From contig CAVZHA010000027.1 in NCBI GenBank assembly GCA_963774945.1, forward strand, positions 372,001-436,000: DNA of 64,000 nt. Direction: 5' to 3'. Both the position numbers and the translations under genes were made by a program. This DNA is from Trebonia sp963774945. Lineage in GTDB: Bacteria > Actinomycetota > Actinomycetes > Streptosporangiales > Streptosporangiaceae. The notes under the pieces are model-generated. The model was given only the letters and a program-made list of their open reading frames with translations, searched no databases and was not told the origin of the DNA. Positions 1 to 9,586 of the stretch are shown here, one piece after another (position 1 is the first letter of the stretch; every line of letters starts with the position of its first letter).

Positions 1-160
1 CGGCCTGAGCTGGCCCGCATCACTGGCATACCAGCACGAACATGGCATCGGGCGGTAATCGCCACAGGATCGCCGCATCCATGCCAGCCTAGGAAGTGAA
101 CCTGGGCGTCCTGCTGTCCGTGATACAGGACGTAGGGGATCCGATCCTGGGGGTGCCAGC

Positions 161-1926
161 ATGAGCGAGTGGGACTTTGGCTACGGCCGCGAGCCGACCG
201 AGCACCACGAGCCGCGGTACCCGCAGCAGCCGGAGTACTCATATCCGGAGCAGCAGGAACCGGAGTACCCGTACCCGTACTACCCGGCCGATCAGTCCGA
301 CGTGGCGGGCTGGCCGGGTGCCGACGCGTACCCGGCCGCCGAGGACACCTACGATCCGCCGACCGCCTACCCGATCACCTACGAGCGCGACGAATTCGAG
401 GGACGCACTTCCCCGGCCCAGGCGCTCGCGCCTGGTGCTCCCCAGCCCGGTGTGACGCCTAACATGACGCCCAGTACGACACCGCCGTACTCGCCGTGGC
501 CCGACGTCCCGGATCCCGGCGACCGCTTCGATACCGAGTCGCCGACGCGCCAGTGGCGTCCCGCGCCTGCGATCGGCGATCGGGGTGCCGCCGACCGGAC
601 GCAGGCGTGGTACCCGGGCCGGCAGCAGTACCCCGACGGCCCCGCGTACCCCAGCTTGGACAAGGCAGGCGACCCGCCGGCGCAGGCCGATGCCGGGTGG
701 CCACGCGGCGCGCCCCCTCCGCCGCAGGCTCGCGAGTGGCAGCCTGCGAGCGCCGGGTCATGGCGGGACGGTGCCGGGTCAGGGCGGGACGGTGCCGAGC
801 CATGGCCGCGAGGCGACAGGCCCTGGCCGCCACGCGACGACCGGGAATGGCACGACGACCGGCCCGCCGAGGGCGCTGGCTGATCCCGGTCGCCCTCGCG
901 GTGGCGGGGGCCGCCGTCGGCGCCGCGGTCGTGATGTTCGCGCTCGGCCAGTCCCGGCCCTCGGCCGGGCCGGCCACGCCCAGGACCGGGACCGGTTCCT
1001 CGGCCAGGGCGACCGGCCCGGCGGCCGAGACGGGTGACGCCGATACGACGCCGCTGACCCTGGCCACCGCCCGGAGCGTGCTGTCCGGCTACACGACCGC
1101 GAACAACAGCGCCAACGCCCGACGCAGCGCCGCGACGCTGGCCACGGTCGAAACCGGCGGCAGCTACGCGATCGACGCCGGGCTCTACACCGTCCAGGCG
1201 GCGGACGGGGTGGCCCCGTACGCCGGCGTTCGCCCCGGTCACGGCGACGTACTACATCCCGCGGGCCGAGCCGGCCGACGGGACACGCTGGTTCGTCGTC
1301 CAGGTCGCCAACGCGTTCTCGGCCAACCCGAAGAAGGTCACCTCGACCGAGTATCTGCTGTTCACCCAGGCCGCCGTCCGGCGGCGCGTGGCTGAACGCG
1401 GTCGAGCCTTACCTGCTCGCCGGCGCGAACGCCCCGCAGGTCGCGGTCAGCGGCGCCGGGCTCGCGACGGCGGTCAGCGCCACCGCGACGTCGCTCGCGA
1501 TCGCGCCCGGGCAGCTCGCCGAGCGGACCGCCACGGCGATCGACGGCACCGGGGCCGGCGTCGCCGTCGCCGACCCAGGCGCGCTGGCCGATCGATCCGA
1601 CCAGACGTTCTGGCGCGGCAAGCTGCCGACGGCGACCGTCACCGACGCGCACGCGGCCGCGACCGGGACCGCCGGGCAGACGTTCGCGCTGCTCACCACC
1701 AACGGCGGCGCGCTCGTCTTCTACACCGACGCCGCCGACCTGGCGATCACCCCGCCGGCCGGCTCGGTGGTCCACCTGACCGTCCCCGGTTTCTACTCCG
1801 CCGCCCAGGCGCCTGTCCCGGGCCGGGCTCAGCTACCTCGACCAGTTCGCCGCCGACGACCCCCCGGCCGGCGCGGGCACCCCGCGCGTCGTCGCCGAGT
1901 ACTCCGGCATCACCGGCAAGAGCTAA
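161..1926 (+). pseudogene. Membrane protein with Pro/Tyr-rich N-terminus (frameshifted)
   Basis: One gene spread over several frames. The first 230 residues, from the ATG at 161, are hydrophilic and full of P, Y, E and D with many YP pairs, so they are probably a disordered cytoplasmic region. The frame then changes near 870, where a membrane helix follows (LIPVALAVAGAAVGAAVV, about 884-940). A small extracytoplasmic domain continues in further frames, with recognisable pieces YYIPRAEPADGTRWFVVQ (about 1246-1300) and IAPGQLAERTATAIDG (about 1498-1548). It ends in VVAEYSGITGKS and the TAA at 1924-1926. Breaks lie near 870, 1225, 1375 and 1815. The layout (disordered tail, single helix, small outer domain) is common in actinomycete surface proteins of unknown role. 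No catalytic motif is visible. Whether it is a true pseudogene or a sequencing artefact is unresolved. Confidence 0.55.
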
Positions 1927-1952
1927 CCGCTCCCGCGCCCGCTGACGGTAGT

Positions 1953-1965
1953 TTCTTGCTGTTAT
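1953..1965. repeat. Intergenic repeat motif, copy 1 (TTCTTGCTGTTAT)
   Basis: First copy of a short motif that recurs in gaps of the left 15 kb. This copy matches 13 of the 14 core bases and is followed by TGCC rather than C. It lies just 3' of the plus-strand gene ending at 1926. Confidence 0.6.
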
Positions 1966-2056
1966 TGCCCGGCGGGGCCCTCCGGAGGAAGCCAATCGCT
2001 CCTGCGGGCGACCCGGCGCTCCAAGTGGCCTCTGCGGGCGAACCCGCGCTCCGCGC

Positions 2057-2070
2057 TTCTTGCTGTTATC
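2057..2070. repeat. Intergenic repeat motif, copy 2 (TTCTTGCTGTTATC)
   Basis: Exact 14-base copy preceded by GCGC. It starts 104 bp after copy 1 and 102 bp before copy 3, so the three copies form a regularly spaced array between two convergent genes. Confidence 0.75.
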
Positions 2071-2091
2071 CGCACTCGCTGGCCAATGCCA

Positions 2092-2145
2092 GATTATTGC
2101 GCGACAAACGACTCGGAGAACGGGTGCAAACGTCGCGCAATAATC
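2092..2145. repeat. 14-bp perfect inverted repeat between motif copies 2 and 3
   Basis: GATTATTGCGCGAC (2092-2105) and its exact reverse complement (2132-2145) enclose a 26-base loop. The element sits entirely between two copies of the TTCTTGCTGTTATC motif and is more AT-rich than its surroundings. It could fold as a stem-loop in either transcript. It lies downstream of both convergent genes, so a terminator or a small palindromic insertion is possible, but there is no clear U-tract. Confidence 0.6.
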
Positions 2146-2158
2146 CCAGACCCGACAC

Positions 2159-2172
2159 TTCTTGCTGTTATC
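2159..2172. repeat. Intergenic repeat motif, copy 3 (TTCTTGCTGTTATC)
   Basis: Exact 14-base copy, 102 bp after copy 2. Read on the minus strand (GATAACAGCAAGAAG) it lies about 70 bases 3' of the minus-strand epimerase gene that ends at 2244. Confidence 0.75.
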
Positions 2173-2243
2173 TTACAGAAGGGCGAAAGGGGTGAGTGCC
2201 TGCTGCCTCGACGCAGTCTCCCGAAGCCCCGCGCCGCGGGCGG

Positions 2244-3057
2244 CTACTGCAGGGGGGCGTCGAGGGCGGGGGAGGTGAAGTCGCCGCCGAGGTACTTGAA
2301 GGTCACGGTCGTCGGGCTCGGGCTCGCCGTAGGTAGCGATCAGCTCGGGGGCGTAGTCCTCGGCGTTGTCTTGCGGCTACGTAGCCGAGCGCGCGCGCGC
2401 CGGCCAGCGAGACCCAGCCGCCCCGGGTGTTGGCGGAGACGCCGTAGATCACCTGGAAGCCGGGGGACGGGGCGGTCAGGCAGGCCTCGAACAGCCGGGC
2501 GCAGTCGTCCGGCGACAGCCAGGTTGCCAGCATCCGCGGGTGCTGGGGCGTCACGAAGCAGGACAGGATCCTGATGCAGACGATGTCGAGCCCGTACCGG
2601 TTCACGTAGAGGGCGCCGAGCGCCTCACCGGCCGCCTTGGAGGCGCCGTAGTAGGTGTCCGGCGCGGGGAAGGCGAAGTCCGGGACCGGGAACCGCGACG
2701 GCGGCGTGAACCCGACCGCGTGGTTGGAGGACGCGAACACCACCCGAGGCACCCCGGCCCGGCGGGCGGCCTCGAAGACCGTGTAGGTGCCGTTGATGTT
2801 GACGTCGAGGATGCGCTCCCACGGCGCCTCGCTCGGGGATGCCGCCGAGGTGGATGACCGCGTCCGCGCCGGCGCAGGCGGCGGTCATCGCGGCCATGTC
2901 CGTCACCGACGCGGTCATCGCCTCCTCGCCCGGTCCGAACGGCGCCGGCGACGGGGGTGACGTCTAGCAGGCGGAGCACCCGGCCGGGCGCGGCCAGCCG
3001 GGAGCGGAGCATCGTCCCGATGCGGCCCGCGGCTCCGGTGATGAGAATGGTCGACAC
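2244..3057 (-). pseudogene. NAD-dependent epimerase/dehydratase, uronate dehydrogenase-like (frameshifted)
   Basis: An extended short-chain dehydrogenase. The N-terminal Rossmann motif is ILITGAAGRIG (start ATG 3055-3057). The central part carries VVFASSNHAVGFTP and the catalytic Tyr-Lys in DTYYGASKAAGEALG. The segment MLATWLSPDDCARLFEACL is characteristic of bacterial uronate dehydrogenase, which oxidises glucuronate or galacturonate to the lactone. The reading frame is interrupted near 2940, 2840 and 2380-2310. The end, in a further frame, reads TVTFKYLGGDFTSPALDAPLQ and stops at 2244. Family assignment as a sugar SDR is firm; uronate specificity is inferred from remembered family motifs. 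Confidence 0.7.
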
Positions 3058-3113
3058 GACTCAAGAACTTAGCGCACAAAAACACGCAACACGAGTGCCA
3101 ACCGCCCCACCTG

Positions 3114-3953
3114 TCAGCCCGCGAGGTTGAACCGGGCGCCCATCGGGTCGGCCGCCTCCGCGAGCCGCCCGAACGGGGTGTCCGCCGCCGCCCGCAGCAC
3201 CGTGCCGCCCAGCCGGCTGATTCCCTCGAGGGCCGAGTCCACGTCGTCGACCCGGAAGAACACCTCCCAGCGGCCTGGTTCCCCCGGCGCCAGGTCACCG
3301 TCGGCGGCGGCGGTGATCCCGGCGAAGTCCTCCCCGCCCGCGGTCAAGACGGTGTCGCGGAACTCCGGGGTGTCGCTCTGCACCCGGGTCTGCCAGCCGA
3401 AGACATTCTCGTAGAACGGCACGGCGCCGGCGTAGTCGCTGGTCAGCACCTGGAACCAGACCGCCGCGCCGGCCTGGTCGAACGTGGTAAGACCCGGGAA
3501 CTGGTTGGCCTGCCAGGCGCCGATCCGCACGCCGGCGCTGTCGGCGACGATCGCCTCGGTGCCGAGATCGGCGATGTCCATCGGGCCGACCCGGAGCGAG
3601 CCGCCGCTGGCGACGGCCTTCTCCACGGTGGCCTTAACGTCGGTTGACGACAGGTAGACGCCCCATTGGTTGGGCCCCTCCATGCCGGGCGCGCCGGTCG
3701 TGTGCTGCATGCAGCCGGCCACCGGCACGCCGTCCTGCATGAACATGAAGTACCCGCCGAACTGCTCGGACGGCTCCCCGGCGGACCAGCCGAGTATCTC
3801 GTTGTAGAAGTCCCGCGCCCGGACCGCGTCCGATGTCAGCAGGTCGATCCAGCACGGCGCCCCGATCGGTCGCTTCATGACCCCCACCATCCCCTTCGCA
3901 GTGACCACCCCGGCCAGGGCAGACGCCCCCAGCGGACTCGAAATCATCGGCAC
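3114..3953 (-). CDS. VOC family protein (two glyoxalase-like domains)
   Basis: Intact 279-codon frame. It contains two vicinal-oxygen-chelate modules. The first begins APCWIDLLTSDAVRARDFY with GYFMFMQDGVPVAGC; the second begins AAVWFQVLTSDYAGAVPFY and ends in DPMGARFNLAG. This architecture matches the Streptomyces/mycobacterial hydroxylase-like VOC family (the mycobacterial 27-30 kDa antigen Cfp30B type), whose substrates are mostly unknown. The true start is probably the internal ATG at 3878 (MKRPIGAPCW) or 3890 (MVGVMKRP), because the preceding residues do not fit the domain. It is one of the few genes in the first 20 kb with no frame break. It lies 56 bases upstream (5') of the SDR gene on the same strand. 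Confidence 0.8.
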   Translation of the reverse strand: MPMISSPLGASALAGVVTAKGMVGVMKRPIGAPCWIDLLTSDAVRARDFYNEILGWSAGEPSEQFGGYFMFMQDGVPVAGCMQHTTGAPGMEGPNQWGVYLSSTDVKATVEKAVASGGSLRVGPMDIADLGTEAIVADSAGVRIGAWQANQFPGLTTFDQAGAAVWFQVLTSDYAGAVPFYENVFGWQTRVQSDTPEFRDTVLTAGGEDFAGITAAADGDLAPGEPGRWEVFFRVDDVDSALEGISRLGGTVLRAAADTPFGRLAEAADPMGARFNLAG

Positions 3954-4015
3954 CAGCCTGGCCTGCCGCTGACACTCGGTGTCTCCCCCGGATTCCCCTT
4001 CGATATAACAAGATC

Positions 4016-4895
4016 ATGCTGACTACGGATGAACTACGGCGGGTTCTCGGTCCGGTCGGGATCTGGATGCCGCCGCCGGCCGGGACCGGGCTGGACCCGG
4101 CGGCGTACGCACGCGAGATCGAGGCGGCCGGCTTCACCTCGGTCTGGTTCCCGGGGATGAACTCCGCTCGCGGCTCTCGCGTCGGTTGAGCCGACGCTGG
4201 CCGCGACCGAGCGGCTGGTGCTCGGCACCGGCATCGCCAGCGTCTGGACGTGGACGCCGGCCGAGCTCGCGCGGCCGAGACGAACCGGCTGGCGGCGGCG
4301 TACCCCGACCGCTTCATCCTCGGCCTCGGCGTCAGCCACGCGCCGACCGTCGAGGCGAGCCGGCCATTCGTACGTGAGGCCGTACTCGAAGATGGTCCAG
4401 TTCCTCGACGAGCTGGGCGAGGTGAACGCGCCGGTCGTGCTGGCCGCGCTCGGGCCGAAGATGCTCGAGCTGTCGCGCGAGGCCGCGCCTCGGCGCGCAC
4501 CCGTACTTCACACCGCCGGAGCACACCGGCTACGCCCGGCGAGGTGCTCGGCGCCGCGGCCGCTGCTCATCCCCGAGCTCGCCGCCGCGCTCGACCCGGG
4601 CGAGCGGGGCGCGGCCGCCGCCCGCGCGTACGCCGCAGCGCTATCTGCGACTGCCGAACTACACCAACAATCTCAGGCGGTTCGGCTTCACTGACGCCGA
4701 TATCGACGGTGCGGGCAGCGACCGGCTGATGTCGGCGGTTGTCCCGAACGGACCGTTGGCTCTGACCGCCAGGCTCCGCGAGCACCTCGTGGCCGGGGCC
4801 GACCACGTGGTCGTGCAGCTGGTCACCGAGGGCGGGCGTTCGACGCGGGCGGCCTGCCCGAGCTGGCGGAGCTGGTGGCGGACAGCGCGAAGTAA
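4016..4895 (+). pseudogene. LLM class F420-type oxidoreductase (frameshifted)
   Basis: Member of the luciferase-like monooxygenase family. It starts at ATG 4016 with a segment containing RRVLGPVGIWMPPPAGTG and AAYAREIEAAGFTSVWFPG. Further pieces appear in other frames: LAATERLVLGTGIASVWTW, AAAYPDRFILGLGVSHAP (the typical LGLGVSH strand), PVVLAALGPKMLELS, and LTARLREHLVAGADHVVVQL near the end. At least five frame changes separate them, so it cannot be translated as it stands. The order of pieces matches F420-dependent LLM proteins of about 290 residues, which act on unknown substrates with deazaflavin. The gene stands alone on the plus strand before an ABC exporter. Confidence 0.65.
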
Positions 4896-5008
4896 AGGGT
4901 GCGCGACCGGCGGTCCAATGTGTTTGCGCTTCCGGGTGATTACGGGCATGCTGTGGCCGTAATCACCGCAGTGCCCACCCCGACGGGCGCTCGCCCGGCG
5001 AACCGGAA

Positions 5009-5984
5009 GTGCATGTGGCCGAAGCGCCAGGGCTGATCGAAGCCCGCGATCTGACCAAGCGATTTGGCGACAAGGTGGCGGTCGATCACCTGTCGTTCGA
5101 CGTCGAGCCGGGCCGGGTGACCGGCTTCCTCGGACCGAACGGCGCGGGCAAGTCCACCACCATGCGCCTCATCACCGGCCTCGACCGGCCGGACGGCGGC
5201 TCCGCCACGATCGGCGGCCTGGCCTACGACCAGCTGGCGAAGCCGCTCGACGCGGGTGGGCGCGCTGCTCGAGGCGCGCAGCCTCCACCCCGGCCGCAGC
5301 GCCCGCAACCACCTGCTGTTCCTCGCCCAGACCCAGGGCCTGCCCGGCCAGCCGGGCGGACGAGGTGCTCGACCTGGTCGGCCTGCGGGAGGTGGCCAAC
5401 AAGCGGGCGGGCGGGTTCTCCCTCGGCATGACGCAGCGGCTCGGCATCGCGGCGGCGATGCTCGGCGACCCGCCCGTGCTGATGCTGGACGAGCCGGTCA
5501 ACGGGCTTGACCCCGAGGGCATCCGCTGGGTCCGCACCTTCATGCGCCAGCTCGCCTCGGAGGGCCGCACGATCTTCGTGTCCAGCCACCTGATGAGCGA
5601 GATGGCGGTCACCGCCGACCACCTGGTGGTGATCGGCCGCGGCAGGCTGATCGCCAACTCCTCGACCGAGGAGTTCATCGCAGCGCAGCTCGGAGCGCTC
5701 GGTGCTTCGTCCGCGCGCCCGACGCCGCCCGGCTCCGCGAGCTCATCACGGCCGACGGCGGCGCGGTGCAGCCGAGGCGGCAGGCGACGGCGGACCTGAT
5801 CGTGACCGGGCTGCCCGCGCCGCGGATCGGCGAGCTGGCCGCGTCCGCCTCGGTCGTGCTGCACGAGCTGACCCCCCGGCTGCCCTCGCTCGAGGAGGCG
5901 TTCATGGAGCTGACCGCGGACAGCGTTGAGTACGGCCAGGCCGAGCACGGCCGGGCCCCGGTCGGCGAATCGAGCGCGTCATGA
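5009..5984 (+). pseudogene. ABC transporter ATP-binding protein (frameshifted)
   Basis: ATPase of an ABC-2 type exporter. The Walker A is GFLGPNGAGKSTTMRL (about 5125-5170), the signature is FSLGMTQRLGIAAAM and the Walker B is PPVLMLDEPVNGLDPEG, followed by the switch histidine in VSSHLMSEM. The C-terminal part (TADLIVTGLPAPRIGELA and PRLPSLEEAFMELT) is the extension usual in NatA/DrrA-like ATPases. Frame breaks occur near 5250, 5350 and 5695. The stop TGA at 5982-5984 overlaps the ATG of the permease gene, so the two were translationally coupled. Confidence 0.75.
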
Positions 5985-6768
5985 CCGTCGGGCTGCTCAC
6001 CGCCGAGTGGACGAAGATCCGCTCGGTCCGGTCCACGCTCTGGTCGCTGCTCGCGTTCGTGGTCGTCGCGATCGGCTTCAGCGCGCTGATCATCGATCGT
6101 CATCACCAACACCTGGAACAGCCCGGGCAGCCACCCCAACCACGTCACGGCTGCTCGACCGACCCGACCGTCGGTGCTGTTCGGCGCCGGGTTCGGCCTC
6201 GGCCAGCTGGCCATCTGCGTGCTCGGCGTGATCGTGATGAGCAGCGAGTACTCCACCGGCGCGATCCGCGCCTCGCTGCTCGCGGTGCCGCGCCGGCTCC
6301 CGATGCTGGCCGCCAAGGCGATCGTGTTCGCGCTGCTCGACCTGGTCGTCAGCGCGATCACCGTGTTCGCCGTCTTCTTCATCACCACGGCGATCATCCG
6401 CAGCCACGTGTCGATCACGCTGTCGCAGCCCGGCATCGCCCGCGCGTGCATCGGCGGGATCTTGTACCTGACCGTGCTCGGCCTGTTCTCGCTCGCGATC
6501 GGCGGCCTGATCCGGCATACCGCGGGCGCGATCGCCACCGTGATCGCGCTCGTCCTGGTGGTGCCGCCGCTGATCTCGCTGATCCCGGGCACGATCGCCA
6601 ACCACATCCACGGCTACCTGCCGACCGTCGCCGGCCAGCTGGTCGCGCAGACCAGCCAGCAGTCCGGGCGACGTGCTGTCCCCGTGGCAGGGATTCGGCG
6701 TCTTCTGCATCTGGACGGCGGTGCTGCTGGCCGCGTGCGGCTGGCTGCTGGTGCGCCGCGACGCCTGA
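5981..6768 (+). pseudogene. ABC-2 type transporter permease (frameshifted)
   Basis: Membrane partner of the preceding ATPase. It begins MTVGLLTAEWTKIRSVRST, the usual cytoplasmic start of actinobacterial ABC-2 permeases, followed by helix WSLLAFVVVAIGFSALII. Further membrane helices are GFGLGQLAICVLGVIVMSS, LDLVVSAITVFAVFFITTAI, GGILYLTVLGLFSLAIGG and AIATVIALVLVVPPLISLI. The last helix, VFCIWTAVLLAACGWLLVRR, is in another frame before the stop at 6768. Breaks lie near 6100 and 6670. Together with the ATPase it would export a drug, lipid or peptide; nothing in the sequence shows which. Confidence 0.7.
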
Positions 6769-6841
6769 CCACGGCGTTCAGCCCTGAGACGGCGCTTCAC
6801 CTTCAGCCCCGGGTGGGCGCGCCCTTGTCGGCGTGTCGTCG

Positions 6842-7083
6842 TCAGGCGGCAAGCCGGACCGGTGCGGTGCTTGCGACCATCCGCGCGGCGAAGCCGGCGT
6901 TGTAGCCGCGCCACCAGGACGGGTCGAGCCTCGGCGCGGCCGCGGTCGGACGGCGCGACCGGCTCGGCCGCGGGCGCGAGTCCGGCGGGCGAGGCGATGA
7001 TTCGCGCGAAGATCGCGGCGGCGTCGGCGTCCGTAGACGCGGACGGTGGCGGCCCAGGCCGCGAGGTCGTCGTCGAGGTTCAT
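6842..7083 (-). pseudogene. Small protein downstream of ECF sigma factor (frameshifted)
   Basis: A short gene of about 80 codons whose ATG (7081-7083) overlaps the stop of the sigma-factor gene, so it is translationally coupled. It starts MNLDDDLAAWAATVRV, changes frame near 7035 (continuing DADAAAIFARIIASPAG) and again near 6920, and ends SWWRGYNAGFAARMVAST with stop at 6842. No membrane helix or zinc motif is present, so it is not a typical anti-sigma factor. Coupling to the sigma gene suggests a partner role. The frame changes make the exact sequence uncertain. Confidence 0.45.
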
Positions 7084-7663
7084 TGCTCCTCCTGAGGATC
7101 ATCGTAGTCGCCGAGCGCCTCGGCCAGCGTGCGGCGGGCCAGCGAGAGCCGGTAGCGGACGGTGCCGGCCGGCACGCCGAGGGCGGCGCCGATCTCGGCG
7201 CTGTTCATGTCGCCGGCGGCGGCCATGCGAGCGTGACCCGCTGCTGCTCGGGCAGCTTCGCGATCGCCGCCGCGACGACGCCTGGCGCGCTCGGCGGCCA
7301 GCACCGCGGTGCTGGCCGGGGCGACGGCCGGGTCCTGCCGGGCCGGATGGCTCGCTTTCGAGCGCGCGCTGGGTGCCGTCGGCGGTGCGCTGGTGCCGGG
7401 CCGTGTCGACCGACAGGTTGCGCGCCACGGTGAAGAGCCAGCCGCGCTGCCCGTCCTCCGGCAGGCCCGCCACCTTGTCCAGGTGCTGCCAGGCCCGCAG
7501 GAAGACCTCCTGCATCAGGTCGGCCGCCAGCTGAGCGGTCGCCGGTCCTGCCGACGAAGTAGGCGTGCACCGCGGCGCGGTGCGCCTCGTAGAGGCGGCG
7601 GAACTCAGCTTCCCGATCCATCGCGCCCGTCGCCGGCCGATCGCGGGCCTGCTCGCTCGTCAT
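7080..7663 (-). pseudogene. ECF (RpoE-like) sigma factor (frameshifted)
   Basis: RNA polymerase sigma factor of the extracytoplasmic-function class. Region 2 begins AEFRRLYEAHRAAVHAYFVG and continues in another frame as LMQEVFLRAWQHLDKV and GWLFTVARNLSVDTARHQR. Region 4 is NSAEIGAALGVPAGTVRYRL plus SLARRTLAEAL, the DNA-binding helix-turn-helix for the -35 element. Breaks lie near 7530, 7380 and 7240. The ATG (7661-7663) overlaps the stop of the upstream gene and the stop (7080) overlaps the start of the next gene, giving a three-gene coupled unit. The intact length would be about 190 residues, normal for the family. Confidence 0.75.
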
Positions 7664-8583
7664 GATGTCGCCGAACACGTCGGTGGCGAGGAACTGCACC
7701 ACCCCGATGAGCCCGGACGGCGCGATGACGTCGCCGAACACGGCGAGGCCGGCGAGCTTCTCCTGCAGCGCGGCCTCGGTGACGGTCTCCTCGATGGTGA
7801 GGTCACCCAGCACGACCAGCGAGGCCGGACCGGCCAGCAGCCGAAGGAAGTCGGGGCCGATGCTGGCGCGTCGCCGTTGAAGACCCGCGGATTGGCGCCC
7901 TCGTACCAGGTCACCTGGCCCTGCGTCTGGATGGCGGGCTCGAGCACGTCGCGGCTCGCGGCCGGCGCCGCCAGCTGCCCGGCGATGAGCGTCAGGCCGT
8001 ATCCGACCGAGGTGACCTCACCGGTTATCACCACCTCGCCCGCCACGACGAGGATGTCATCCGGCCGTCCGGCGGCATTGGCGAGCATCGCGGGCGACAG
8101 CTTGACCTGGCCGCTGAGCACCTTGACCTGCTGGCCGTCGGCGTGCCCGTAGTAGGACACGCCCCCGGTGCCGCCCGCCAGCGCCTGCCCGAGAACCTGC
8201 TCGCTGCCGCGCGGCGCGAGCACCGATCCGACCACGTAGATGCGCTTGGGCACCGGGGCGGTGACCGGGCTGGTGATGAGCAGCAGCCCGATGACCACGA
8301 GGACGTCGTTCTCGGCGCCGAGCCCGTCGCCGCCGACCGACAGCGACCCGGTCTGCAACCGGACGTTCACCCCGCTGGGCACGTACAGGGTCGAGGCCAC
8401 GTCGGCGGTCGGGATCGTCGCGTAGGCGGCCGCAAGCGACTCGGGCACGATGACGACCGCCACGTCCTCGATCCGGCTGATCGCGGCCAGCTGACCCGGT
8501 TCGGTGAGGTGGCTGAGGTCCAGGATCGCCTCGTCCTTCACGACGCGGCCGACCGGGCCGGTCGGGGTTTCCGTCTCGCTCAT
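7660..8583 (-). pseudogene. Beta-strand-rich protein of unknown function (frameshifted near its end)
   Basis: Starts MSETETPTGPVGRVVKDEAI. It is dominated by alternating hydrophobic strands with regular turns, for example VNVRLQTGSLSVGGDG, DILVVAGEVVITGEVTSVGY and SLVVLGDLTIEETVTEAALQ. This resembles a beta-solenoid or bactofilin-like polymer-forming fold, though I do not recognise a named family. The frame changes near 7870; the continuation ASLVVLGDLTIEETVT to VVQFLATDVFGDI runs in the frame of the sigma factor, while the original frame stops at 7660 overlapping the sigma start. A second break near the end is therefore likely. Coupling to an ECF sigma factor suggests a regulated surface or cytoskeletal element. 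Confidence 0.5.
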
Positions 8584-8849
8584 CGCTCGCTGCCTGCCTT
8601 CTCGGTTATGACGGTGTCGTTCGCGGTCGCGCTGCGGTTCATTGTGCCTGCCATCTTCCCCCGGTCGCCGGCCGCAGCCAGGCGATCGCGGTGGTCAGCC
8701 AGCCGCCCGGCTGCGATGCGCGCGATGGCGTCCTGGCGCGGCTCTTGCGCGTCGGCCGCATCCGCGCGGCGAGCCGTCCGGCCCTGCCCGGCTTCCCGCG
8801 TCAGCTCGGCCCGATGGGACTTTGCCTGCATCAGCATGGAATCGTTCAT
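8580..8849 (-). CDS. Hypothetical small Ala/Arg-rich protein
   Basis: About 89 codons from the ATG at 8849 (MLMQAKSHRAELTREAGQG), charged and helical in character, ending VITEKAGSER. Its TGA (8580-8582) overlaps the ATG of the beta-rich protein (8581-8583), which argues that it belongs to the same operon: this gene, the beta-rich protein, the sigma factor and the small partner. The ribosome binding site is weak and no domain is recognisable. An upstream start within 8852-8978 cannot be excluded. Confidence 0.4.
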   Translation of the reverse strand: MNDSMLMQAKSHRAELTREAGQGRTARRADAADAQEPRQDAIARIAAGRLADHRDRLAAAGDRGKMAGTMNRSATANDTVITEKAGSER

Positions 8850-8907
8850 ACCAGTTACCACGGATGCCGCCCCGAAGTGTTGGGTCGGCGCCCGGTACCG
8901 TATCCGA

Positions 8908-9550
8908 GTGACGCGCACCCCCCTCTCGCTGCCTGGCCGGACCGTCATCTTCGACTTCGGCGAGGTCATCTCGCTCACCCCGTCGGACGCCGACCGGGCC
9001 GCGATCGCTCGGCTGGCCGAGATCGGCGACGCCGAGGCGGAGAAATTCTGGCAGGCCTACTTCGGCCACCGGGACGCGCTCGATCAGGGCGGCCGGCGCG
9101 ATCGCGTACTGGCAGGCGATCTCCGACGACTTGGGTGCCAGCTGGGACGAGGCCCGGATGCACGAGCTGTGGGCGGCGGACTTCCGCTCGTGGCTGTTGA
9201 TTAACCCGGCCGTCATCGAGATCCTCTCCGACCTGCGGGCCGGGGGGACCCAGATGGCGCTGCTCTCCAACGCCGGCGCCGACTTGGCCAGCTACTTCAG
9301 GCACGGTCCGCTCGGGGACTTCTTCGAGGCGTGCTACGTCAGCGGTGAGCTCGGCCTGATCAAGCCCCAGCCCGAGATCTTCCTGCACGTGCTGGCGGAC
9401 CTGTCCATCACCCCGGCCGAGGCCATCTTCATCGACAACCGCGAATCGAATGTGACCGGCGCCGAGGCCCTCGGCATCACCGGCCACGTCTTCACCTCCG
9501 CCGACGCCCTCCGCTCGTTCCTCACGGCCGCCGCGCTTCCTATCGACTAG
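8908..9550 (+). pseudogene. HAD family hydrolase (frameshifted)
   Basis: Haloacid-dehalogenase-superfamily phosphatase starting at GTG 8908. Motif I is FDFGEVISLTPSD, in which the usual DxD is D-F-G. A cap region, motif II (MALLSNAGADLASYF), the motif III lysine in GLIKPQPEIFLHVL and motif IV (IFIDNRESNVTGAEALG) follow. One frame break near 9090 separates the first 60 residues from the rest. Glycine in place of the second Asp is also seen in other sugar-phosphatase-like HAD proteins (motif FDFGGV). The substrate is unknown. It is convergent with the kinase gene at 9587. Confidence 0.7.
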
Positions 9551-9586
9551 GCCGGCCCGGGTCCCTGGCGTGGGTTGCATGTGGTG

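Noticed and set aside
1953..2172. Regularly spaced repeats as a CRISPR array
   Set aside because: Repeats are only 14-17 bases with ~88-base spacers that are not uniform, and no cas gene is present.
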